Shown piece after piece: positions 1 to 6,796 of a stretch of DNA of 11,279 bases. The position numbers and the translations under genes were made by a program. The stretch's first letter is position 1. Each line of letters opens with the position of its first letter. The notes beneath the pieces were generated by a model. It saw only the letters and a program-made list of their open reading frames with translations, did no database searches and was not told where the DNA came from. Where the stretch lies: assembly GCA_964607865.1 (NCBI GenBank), contig CAZSLZ010000116.1:1-11279 (forward strand), written 5' to 3'. Origin of the DNA: CAZSLZ01 sp964607865. Its GTDB lineage: Bacteria; Vulcanimicrobiota; JAJTBE01; CAZSLZ01.

Positions 1-1525
1 CCAGATCCAGAATTCTTACCGGTTGCCCCATATCCAGAATGAAAATTTCACCATCCCTGCCCATTGCAGCAGCTTGTATCACCAATTGAACCGCCTCGGG
101 AATTGTCATGAAAAACCGGGTCATATCCTCGCTGGTTACCGTTACTGGGCCTCCCTGGCTTATCTGTTTTCTAAAAGTGGGAACCACGCTTCCCCTGGAC
201 CCAAGAACATTACCGAAACGAACTGCGCTGAACCTGCAATGATGAGAGTTTTGGCAGAAAGATTTCATAAATAATTCGGTCATTCGTTTGGTGGCGCCCA
301 TTACACTGGTGGGGTTCACAGCTTTATCTGTGGAAAGAAAAGTAAAACTTTCCACCTTGAATTCTTCCGCCAATTCCATCAAGGTTCTGGTTCCAAGAAT
401 ATTATTGGCCACAGCCTCGGTGATATTTTCCTCCATAAGGGGAACATGCTTATGGGCTGCGGTATGAAATACAACCTGGGGCTGGTGGGTTGAAAAAAGG
501 TGCTTCATCCGGTTTTTATCTTTTATATCGCCAATGAACTCAATTAAATGAACAGCTGCTTTGTTTCTTAATTCCACAGCTATTTCATAAATGGAATTTT
601 CACCTCTGCCCATTAGAATTAATTTCTGTATTTTGTGTCTTACCACCTGCCGGCAAAGCTCAGAACCGATAGAACCTCCAGCTCCTGTTATCAGAACGGT
701 TTTATTTTCCAGAAAATTTTTCACCGGTTCCATGTCCATATTAATGGGTTCTCTTTCCAGCAGGTCTTCAACCTCAATATTTCTTATCTGGCTGACACTC
801 TGTTTGCCTTCAAGAATATCGCAGAGCCTGGGTACCACCTTGAAATCAACTTTTAAATTTTCTGATTCCTTAATAATTTTTTGAATAAGCGAAGGGGAAG
901 GTAAGGCAATAATTATTTCCTGGATCTGTCTTTCCCTGATAATTTCAGGCAGGTCTTCAAGATTTCCCAGCACCGGAATATTATGAATTGTAGTATTTTG
1001 TTTTGCCGGGTCATCATCAATAAAACCTACCGGGGTTCTCTGGCTGTCCCTGGTTCTTAATATAGTTCTCAGGGTTGCTTCGCCGGCGTCGTTGGCGCCC
1101 ACTATTATGACTTTTCTACCCCCCGAGCTGACAGCCAGGCTTTCGTGGATAATCCTCAGCAACAGCCTGACCCCTCCTGTAAAAAGGAAGGCAAGGATGA
1201 AGGAAATAAAAACTATACTGCGGGAGTAGTATTCTCCGCCGGTAACAATGGTGATGAAGCCGGCGGAAAGATAACCCAGTATATTAGCAACCAGGATGTT
1301 CTTTAATTCCTGTATGCCTGCATATCTCCACAGCTTGGAATAAAGTCCGGCGCGGGCAAAGAAGAAGACGCAAAGGCCTGCGGTCATTAAGAATAGCCAT
1401 TCGAAACCATATATATACTCTGAATTAAACCATCCTTCGAACCGCACCAGCACAGCAAGTAAATAGGAAAATAAAATCAATACAAAATCAATAACTGCCA
1501 GGACAATTTTTTCTCTCAATTTCAT
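1..1525 (-). CDS. Membrane-bound FlaA1/CapD-type nucleotide-sugar 4,6-dehydratase (3' end outside window)
   Basis: Translating the minus strand from an ATG at 1525 gives 508 open codons to the window edge, so the C-terminus is missing; an SD-like AAAGGAAA lies upstream. The N-terminus has about four hydrophobic helices (residues ~8-130). A first Rossmann domain follows with GANDAG at 143-148, then a second with GAGGSIG at 281-287. The catalytic stretch STDKAVNPTSVMGATKR carries T399, D400, K401, M409 and K413. Met replaces the usual SDR tyrosine, as is known for the long PglF/WbpM-type dehydratases. These convert UDP-GlcNAc to the 4-keto-6-deoxy sugar at the inner membrane face. The gene starts 19 nt after the aminotransferase stop, so the two are probably one operon and pathway. 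The family call is firm; the exact substrate and C5 stereochemistry are inferred. Confidence 0.93.
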   Translation of the reverse strand, partial: MKLREKIVLAVIDFVLILFSYLLAVLVRFEGWFNSEYIYGFEWLFLMTAGLCVFFFARAGLYSKLWRYAGIQELKNILVANILGYLSAGFITIVTGGEYYSRSIVFISFILAFLFTGGVRLLLRIIHESLAVSSGGRKVIIVGANDAGEATLRTILRTRDSQRTPVGFIDDDPAKQNTTIHNIPVLGNLEDLPEIIRERQIQEIIIALPSPSLIQKIIKESENLKVDFKVVPRLCDILEGKQSVSQIRNIEVEDLLEREPINMDMEPVKNFLENKTVLITGAGGSIGSELCRQVVRHKIQKLILMGRGENSIYEIAVELRNKAAVHLIEFIGDIKDKNRMKHLFSTHQPQVVFHTAAHKHVPLMEENITEAVANNILGTRTLMELAEEFKVESFTFLSTDKAVNPTSVMGATKRMTELFMKSFCQNSHHCRFSAVRFGNVLGSRGSVVPTFRKQISQGGPVTVTSEDMTRFFMTIPEAVQLVIQAAAMGRDGEIFILDMGQPVRILDL

Positions 1526-1544
1526 TAAAAAGTATTTCCTTTAT

Positions 1545-2729
1545 TTATTGAAGTTTGTTTGTAATTTCATCCTTGTATTTGTATATCCGGGAGACAGCTT
1601 CCACAACCCTGGTGGCCTGCTCTGTATTCATATGGGAATAAATTGGCAGTATGAGAATTCTTTCAGATATATAATCAGTGTTATTAAAACTTTCCCTGTT
1701 GTATCTCGAAGCATATTTCTGATACACTGTCATTTTATGCCCTGGTGGGTAAAAATATTTCTTGGTGCTGATATTTTCAGCTTCAAGGCATCGGGCCAGC
1801 TGATCGCGATCCATACCAAATAAAACTTCATCAACTACAATGGCGAAATCCTTATATGAAGAACGGCAGCCATCCCTTGTTTTCTGAAAATCTATGCCGG
1901 GTATGTTTTGTAGGCTCTCGATGTAAAAACGGGCAATCTTGTTTCTTCTCTCTGCAAGATCCTGTATTTTGGGAAGCTGGGTAAGCCCCAGAAGAGCGTG
2001 AAACTCGCTCATTCGGCCGTTGATACCGGCTATCTCGCAGTCATAACTGCCGTTGTTGCCATATTCCCGAAACATTTTAATATATTCATAAACATTTTCG
2101 TGGCGGGTGGTAACCAGCCCGCCTTCGCCAACTGCCAGAAGTTTGGTGGGTGAGGCGGAAAATGCTTCGCCGTCGCCGAAACTGCCCATAGGTTGCCCAT
2201 AGAAAAGAGACCCGAATGAATGGGCAGAGTCCATCATTAGTTTCAGGTTATTATCCCGCGCCAATTTTTTCAACCCTTTCATGTTGGGTGGATTTCCAAA
2301 AATACAAACTCCAAGAATTCCCGAGGTTTTTTCTGTAATGGCAGATTCTGCCTGGTTCAGGTCAAGGGTGAAGGTATCTCTTTCGCAATCCACAAAAACC
2401 GGGGTAAGCCCTGCCAATTCAATTATATGAAATGTTGCCATGAATGAAAAAGAAGGCACAATGACTTCTCCGGTAAGTCCCAGGGCTTTTGCCAGCATAA
2501 ACAGGCCCATTGTACAGTTTGAAACACCCAGGGCATGAGGAACTTCCAGTACTTCTCTGGCAGTTTCCTCAAACTGGTCTAAATATTTCCCTTTAGTCAA
2601 CATTCCCGATTCCAGAATAGATTCAAAACCTTTTTCAACTTCCTTGAAATCAGGAACCGTGGGAGAAGCAAAAGGCAAAGGTTTCTCAAATATGGGGTTC
2701 CCACCCAGAATTCCCGGCCTGGAATGCAT
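1545..2729 (-). CDS. DegT/DnrJ/EryC1/StrS-family PLP-dependent sugar aminotransferase
   Basis: A 394-residue protein, normal length for the family, with an ATG start preceded by a strong SD (AGGGAGGGTTAATT). The family transfers an amino group, usually from glutamate, to a keto-sugar nucleotide using PLP. Visible landmarks are the cofactor-binding aspartate D167 in MMDSAHSFGS, the Schiff-base lysine K196 in FSASPTKLLAVGEGG, and the conserved NGRMSEFHALLGL segment followed by RR-x-IA-x-FY. Near the C-terminus TKKYFYPPGHKM and LPIYSHM match the usual family end. It lies just upstream of the FlaA1-like dehydratase, whose 4-keto-6-deoxy product would be a natural substrate, suggesting a UDP-4-amino-4,6-dideoxy sugar. 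The match to a particular sugar (bacillosamine, viosamine or other) cannot be read from the sequence. The 100-nt gap to the rhomboid gene leaves its promoter uncertain. Confidence 0.93.
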   Translation of the reverse strand: MHSRPGILGGNPIFEKPLPFASPTVPDFKEVEKGFESILESGMLTKGKYLDQFEETAREVLEVPHALGVSNCTMGLFMLAKALGLTGEVIVPSFSFMATFHIIELAGLTPVFVDCERDTFTLDLNQAESAITEKTSGILGVCIFGNPPNMKGLKKLARDNNLKLMMDSAHSFGSLFYGQPMGSFGDGEAFSASPTKLLAVGEGGLVTTRHENVYEYIKMFREYGNNGSYDCEIAGINGRMSEFHALLGLTQLPKIQDLAERRNKIARFYIESLQNIPGIDFQKTRDGCRSSYKDFAIVVDEVLFGMDRDQLARCLEAENISTKKYFYPPGHKMTVYQKYASRYNRESFNNTDYISERILILPIYSHMNTEQATRVVEAVSRIYKYKDEITNKLQ

Positions 2730-2830
2730 AATTAACCCTCCCTATTATTTAATATCTATGCTGGTTAATAACTTTAACCCTGTAAAGGGAATTCCTGTTT
2801 TAAAACCAGTGTCATATTCAAAAGGCAGGC

Positions 2831-3508
2831 TTAACCCTTTTTTGATTTTACCGGAAAATTATGCGGGATAAAAAGATTAACCAGGATGGCTCCTGCCACG
2901 AACCCTCCTATGTGCGCCCACCATGCCACTGATTCTATGGCAATACCCTCAAAATGCATAATGCCCCTCAGCAAATTAAATATGAACCAGAAAAACAGGT
3001 AGAAGAGGGCTGATATTTCCTTTATTGAAACCAGCAAAAATGTTTTTACCCTGGCCCTGGGGTAAAGAATATAAAACCCTCCCATCACACCAGCTATGGC
3101 GCCGCTGGCGCCTATTACCACATTGGCGGAATCTCTCATGGAATAACCCTGGGTCAGTAAGGAAATTATTCCTGTTACGACAAAAAATACCAGATAACGG
3201 CCGTTACCCAGTTTCTCGTTTACATTATTTCCAAAAACAAACAGAAACAGCAAATTGCCGGTTATATGAAAAAAATCAGCGTGAAGAAAGTTTGCTGTAA
3301 GTAAGGAAAGATATTTATGTCCATCAATAAGGGGGTTCCAGGAAGCCCCAGAGAATTTTACTGGGACAAAACCATAACCGGTAATCAGTTTTACAGGGTT
3401 GGGGCTGTAAAAATATACATAAATAAATATCCCCAGGTTGACAAGAATTAATAAAATATTGACATAAGGAAATTTTTTAATCTTTTCGGAACTGGCAATA
3501 GGTATCAT
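2831..3508 (-). CDS. Rhomboid-family intramembrane serine protease
   Basis: A polytopic membrane protein of 225 residues from the start chosen here. Rhomboids cleave transmembrane proteins within the bilayer using a Ser-His dyad. GASGAIAGVMGG contains the nucleophile serine (S135) and HIGGFVAG the histidine (H199). HITGNLLFLFVFG gives the H81/N85 motif of the helix that forms the oxyanion hole. About six hydrophobic helices fit a compact bacterial rhomboid. Two ATGs are possible: the one at 3514 overlaps the RNase H stop as ATGA, but the SD AAGGA abuts it with no spacing. The ATG at 3508 lies six bases from that SD, so I prefer it. Either way the gene is translationally coupled to the RNase H gene. 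The substrate is unknown. A short basic tail (PVKSKKG) ends the protein. Confidence 0.93.
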   Translation of the reverse strand: MIPIASSEKIKKFPYVNILLILVNLGIFIYVYFYSPNPVKLITGYGFVPVKFSGASWNPLIDGHKYLSLLTANFLHADFFHITGNLLFLFVFGNNVNEKLGNGRYLVFFVVTGIISLLTQGYSMRDSANVVIGASGAIAGVMGGFYILYPRARVKTFLLVSIKEISALFYLFFWFIFNLLRGIMHFEGIAIESVAWWAHIGGFVAGAILVNLFIPHNFPVKSKKG

Positions 3509-3510
3509 TA

Positions 3511-5181
3511 TCATTCCTTGCTGTTTTGAGCCTGGTTTATAAGCCAGGTGATAAAATCAATCAAATCCACACAGCGGGTTTCAAGTAAATCTACAGGTTC
3601 TTTTATTGCCAGATAAAACCCGGTATCCGGTGTGAACTCAGTTTCCAGTAAATCAGGTTCCACCAGGGGTGAAATTAACAGGGTGTAGCTGTCGTCTTTG
3701 TTCGTTTTCTTTATTTTCTCCTTTATGAAACCTGAAATTTCATGGTAACCGGGGTTGTCCTGCTCCAGAACCTTATAATGAAAACTGCCTTTTAAATGGG
3801 CCCATAACTGACGCTTTATTCTTTTGGTTTCCTCCTGTTGCAGCTGGCCGAAAATTTCGTTCAGGGATTCCCACTTTCGCAATAAAGCCATATTTACAAT
3901 TTTTTCATTGAACAGGCCCATGCAAACCGTGATTTTTTTTCCGTGATCCAGAGTAAGAATCAATGTTTTCTTTTCATTTACCGGGTTTGTGGCAATCTCC
4001 ACGATTTCATCATAAGAATTCTGCGGTGGAGGGGTTTCCCAAAAAAACCGTTCTTCTTTCCGGAAACTGAAGTTTGATTCGGGTTCATCTTTTTTTTGTG
4101 CTACAAAATAATTATCGGTTTCGGTTAAAATCCAGCTGTCATTATTCTGAAACCCGTGTAATAGAAGCAGGAAATTTACATTACGCCATAGCTCGAATTT
4201 ATCGGGAAACCGTGTTATGTTGTTTCTCATATTCATCTGGGTATATTTGTCTTCGGCCTGCCTCATCCGGTTCAATAAATCTTCAGTCTGGTCCTTAATT
4301 ATGCCGAAAAAATCAAATAAACCTTCACGGTTAAGTACAATTTGAATGTCGTCGCCCTGTAAAAGTGCCTCGCCTTTCTGGGTTTCTTTGCGGGCAAAAC
4401 CCTTTTTTTCCAGGGTATCCATAAACTTGGAAATAAAGGGAAGCCCTACCAGAATGCTTCTTTTTTCCATCACCTGTTCTTTTACAGATACAGGTTCATC
4501 ACTGTCTATCTCGAGTTCTTCCAATACTTTTCCGGGCAGCCCCCATTCTCTTACTGTGGCTATTTCCTCTTCATAAGTTTTGCAGGCCTTATATTTCGCA
4601 TTGGATATCTGATTGACCCGGGCCTGGCATTTATCCCAACTGGAATGCCGCGCCAACTGTCGGCCTATCAGGCTCAAATAAACTTTTTTTGGACGGGGTT
4701 TCTTCCTCCCGGTTTCCAGAGATAAACTGCCGTGGGATAACTCCACAGGTTCGTTTCGGGCAAAAGATTGAGCTATGGTATCAACCCGGTTGTTAAATTC
4801 GTTGTCGGCATGCCCTTTTACCCATTCCCATCTTATTCTGGGTTCGTTCAGCCTGTCCAGTTCTATCCACAGTTCCTTATTTTTTACATCTTCTTTTTTG
4901 GCAGTCTGCCAGCCATTTATTTTCCATATATGAACCCACTGGGTGATTCCCTTTTTCAGATATTGGCTGTCGGTATAAATAACCACCGGCTGGTCATCAT
5001 TTTGTACTCTCTTCAGACCCTCCAGGGCTGCGGTCAACTCCATAATGTTATTGGTGGTTTCTTCCACATGGCCACCGTATTCAAAATGTTTTCCATTCTT
5101 TATAATAAGGGTTCCCCAGCCTCCCGGCCCGGGATTTTTAAGGCAGGCGCCGTCAGAATATATTATGATTTTATCTTCCAA
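3511..5181 (-). CDS. rnhA: RNase HI with C-terminal viroplasmin-like hybrid-binding domain and a long unrecognised extension
   Basis: A 556-residue protein starting at TTG (5181), supported by SD GAGGAG seven bases upstream. Residues ~1-142 are a complete RNase HI domain, which cuts the RNA strand of RNA:DNA hybrids. The catalytic set is D10 (YSDGAC), E48 (NNIMEL), D71 (YTDSQYL) and D134, with H124 in VKGHADNEFN. Residues ~166-214 (SSWDKCQARVNQISNAKYK) resemble the RNase H1 hybrid-binding (Cauli_VI/viroplasmin) domain, with the expected Trp (W182) and an aromatic-Lys pair (Y197-K198). In classical RNase H1 that domain is N-terminal; here it follows the nuclease. I do not recognise residues ~215-556; they are soluble, mixed helix/strand and without an evident catalytic motif. 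The protein is over three times the length of a minimal RNase HI (about 155 residues). It is the first gene of the minus-strand run and couples to the rhomboid gene. Confidence 0.92.
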   Translation of the reverse strand: MEDKIIIYSDGACLKNPGPGGWGTLIIKNGKHFEYGGHVEETTNNIMELTAALEGLKRVQNDDQPVVIYTDSQYLKKGITQWVHIWKINGWQTAKKEDVKNKELWIELDRLNEPRIRWEWVKGHADNEFNNRVDTIAQSFARNEPVELSHGSLSLETGRKKPRPKKVYLSLIGRQLARHSSWDKCQARVNQISNAKYKACKTYEEEIATVREWGLPGKVLEELEIDSDEPVSVKEQVMEKRSILVGLPFISKFMDTLEKKGFARKETQKGEALLQGDDIQIVLNREGLFDFFGIIKDQTEDLLNRMRQAEDKYTQMNMRNNITRFPDKFELWRNVNFLLLLHGFQNNDSWILTETDNYFVAQKKDEPESNFSFRKEERFFWETPPPQNSYDEIVEIATNPVNEKKTLILTLDHGKKITVCMGLFNEKIVNMALLRKWESLNEIFGQLQQEETKRIKRQLWAHLKGSFHYKVLEQDNPGYHEISGFIKEKIKKTNKDDSYTLLISPLVEPDLLETEFTPDTGFYLAIKEPVDLLETRCVDLIDFITWLINQAQNSKE

Positions 5182-5240
5182 GTGTATCTCCTCAGTTCTT
5201 TATTTCTATTTTCAACAAAAAACAGTAATTCCTGGAAAAA

Positions 5241-5270
5241 TTGTATAAAATCATAGAAATATGCTATGAT
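5241..5270 (+). promoter_or_regulatory. Putative sigma-70 promoter with operator-like inverted repeat
   Basis: TTGTAT (5241-5246) and TATGAT (5265-5270) are separated by 18 bases, giving a plausible promoter for the DUF4178-like cassette with a leader of roughly 70 nt. The -10 is one arm of a perfect 7-bp inverted repeat, ATCATAG (5250-5256) and CTATGAT (5264-5270), with a 7-base spacer. The 21-bp site would suit a dimeric repressor. It sits between divergent transcription units and could affect both. The minus-strand copy of TATGAT has no convincing -35. Confidence 0.5.
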
Positions 5271-5349
5271 ACGGATACAGGCAATTTTTAAAGGAATAAA
5301 CCCGATCTCGAAGAAAATGTAATTAGAGTTAAAAGGGAGGATTGTTGAA

Positions 5350-6567
5350 ATGGAAACCACCAAGTGTCCCAGTTGTGGAGCTGTGATAGATGTGAAAGAC
5401 CCTTCCCGGTCGAAGTCATTTTTTTGCAGTTTCTGCGATACCGCTATCGACCTGGGAACCGGTGAAACTCAGAAATTAACATCAGAATTTGGAAAACCAA
5501 GATTGCCTTTGTCAGCTCTGAGGTTGGGGTCAGAGGGTAATATAAATGGAACCATGTATCAGGTTATCGGAAGAATCCGCTATAAAGATAGCTTCGATTC
5601 TTCATGGTGGGATGAATGGCTTTTGCTGTCCAGCTCGGGACAATACCTCTGGCTTTCTGAAGACGACGGAACTTTTGTACTTATGCAGAAATATACCCCC
5701 AAGGTTCCTATTGATCCCTGCAGCGTAACTGCAAATTTTGAAATTGACGGTTATAGATTGGAAGTGGAAGATAAGTCCAATGCAACTATTGAATTCTTCG
5801 AAGGGGAATTGACCTGGAAGGCAAAAGTTGGCGAAACTATTGGTTATATCGATGCCTGGAAAGGCCAGGTATTTTTCTCCTGTGAATATACCGACAGGGA
5901 AATTAATTATTTCCAGGGTAAGGAAATACCAACGGAAATTATATATAAATCTTTTAAACTGGGAAAACCCCCCGAACCTGAGGATGAAATTCCCAGAACC
6001 GGCCTGCAGTTATTTGCAGATAAAGTCATAAAAGGCCCAGCTTTTTATCAGGCCATAATCTTTGGTATCCTTATGGCAATGGCTGCTTTTTTCCTGGGAA
6101 CCATGGGGGCCAGGGCGACCATGCCCACTCCTGAGGTAAACGCAGGGGCGGTGGTTATAAACCCCCTCAGGCTGGAGTCGGAAAATAGAATTTATAAACT
6201 TGACACAAAAGTAAAAGGGCTGAACAACAGCTCGGTAATACTCACTTATGAACTGCTGAATGCTGAAAACCAGAGTATAATGGAAATTCAAAAAGAATAT
6301 TGGGAAGAGCATGGAAGAGACTGGCAGGCTTCAGATACAGAAGGAGAACTTATGTTTACCGTGGAGCAATCGGGAGATTATACACTTAAGGTCGGGTATG
6401 ATTCCCCAAAGACTCCCAATATTGTTCTTGATTTGCGAAAGAAGGTATATGATACCCGGCCGATGTGGGCATTATCACTGCTGCTTCTGGCATATCCATT
6501 CAGTATTATATTTTTCTGGCTCATAACCTATTCTCTGGTTCCCAACCCGGAACCCAGGTATTATTAA
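5350..6567 (+). CDS. Zinc-ribbon DUF4178-like membrane protein
   Basis: A 405-residue protein with an ATG start and SD GGGAGG nine bases upstream. A four-cysteine zinc ribbon opens it (C6-x2-C9, then C26-x2-C29). Residues ~55-205 are a beta-rich domain with YQVIGRIRYKD, WWDEWLLL and YLWLSEDDGTFVL, a pattern I associate with DUF4178. A transmembrane helix at ~232-253 leads to a ~115-residue, probably extracytoplasmic, beta-rich segment ending in SGDYTLKVGYDS. A second helix spans ~372-397. The likely topology puts the zinc ribbon and DUF4178-like part in the cytoplasm and the middle domain outside. Biochemical function is unknown. As I recall, DUF4178 proteins recur beside membrane-fused spermidine-synthase homologues and PspA-type stress proteins, and here such a homologue lies two genes downstream. 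It is the first gene of a three-gene operon. The domain name rests on motif memory. Confidence 0.85.
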   Translation: METTKCPSCGAVIDVKDPSRSKSFFCSFCDTAIDLGTGETQKLTSEFGKPRLPLSALRLGSEGNINGTMYQVIGRIRYKDSFDSSWWDEWLLLSSSGQYLWLSEDDGTFVLMQKYTPKVPIDPCSVTANFEIDGYRLEVEDKSNATIEFFEGELTWKAKVGETIGYIDAWKGQVFFSCEYTDREINYFQGKEIPTEIIYKSFKLGKPPEPEDEIPRTGLQLFADKVIKGPAFYQAIIFGILMAMAAFFLGTMGARATMPTPEVNAGAVVINPLRLESENRIYKLDTKVKGLNNSSVILTYELLNAENQSIMEIQKEYWEEHGRDWQASDTEGELMFTVEQSGDYTLKVGYDSPKTPNIVLDLRKKVYDTRPMWALSLLLLAYPFSIIFFWLITYSLVPNPEPRYY

Positions 6568-6583
6568 TAAGGATGTGATTTAA

Positions 6584-6790
6584 TTGTTAACCGGCTGGTG
6601 GGGTAAGATTTTACTGGTTCTTATGATAGGAATATTCACCCTGGGCCTTTATTTCGCCCATAGCGGAGCCATGGCAATTCCTGTTTCCCAGAAACGACAT
6701 ATCAGAAAAGACTCCAAACACTATACCACAGGCACAACTCATCGAAGAAGAGGTTTCTTTATTGGCGGAGGATTTAAATCCGGCAAGTAA
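6584..6790 (+). CDS. Small basic single-pass membrane protein (68 aa), function unknown
   Basis: This short ORF starts at TTG (6584) after an SD-like AAGGATGTGA and lies 16 nt downstream of the DUF4178-like gene. It begins with a hydrophobic helix (about residues 5-30, KILLVLMIGIFTLGLYF), which may be an anchor or a signal peptide. The rest is a strongly basic tail rich in His, Arg and Lys that ends in Gly-rich FFIGGGFKSGK. Starting at the internal ATG (6624) would remove much of the helix, so the TTG start is preferred. It ends two codons before the next gene and in the same reading frame. I do not recognise the family. Its place between a DUF4178-like protein and a SAM-binding membrane enzyme suggests an accessory subunit or a peptide substrate, which is inference only. 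Confidence 0.68.
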   Translation: MLTGWWGKILLVLMIGIFTLGLYFAHSGAMAIPVSQKRHIRKDSKHYTTGTTHRRRGFFIGGGFKSGK

Positions 6791-6796
6791 ATTACT

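Noticed and set aside
23..884. Plus-strand ORFs at 23-274, 591-884 and 635-856
   Set aside because: They lie opposite the continuous dehydratase frame, have no recognisable motifs, and their composition is that of an antisense shadow.
2730..2830. Promoter or terminator between the rhomboid and aminotransferase genes
   Set aside because: The small repeats here (GGTTAA/TTAACC, CCCT/AGGG) lack a T run, and the best -35/-10 pair has too few consensus bases to call.
5250..5255. Minus-strand promoter for the RNase H operon using the mirrored TATGAT
   Set aside because: No acceptable -35 lies 16-18 bases upstream on that strand.
4768..5363. Plus-strand ORF 4768-5256 and minus-strand ORF 5163-5363
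   Set aside because: The first is antisense to the intact RNase HI catalytic domain. The second crosses the divergent promoter region with AT-driven hydrophobic composition, and neither resembles a family.
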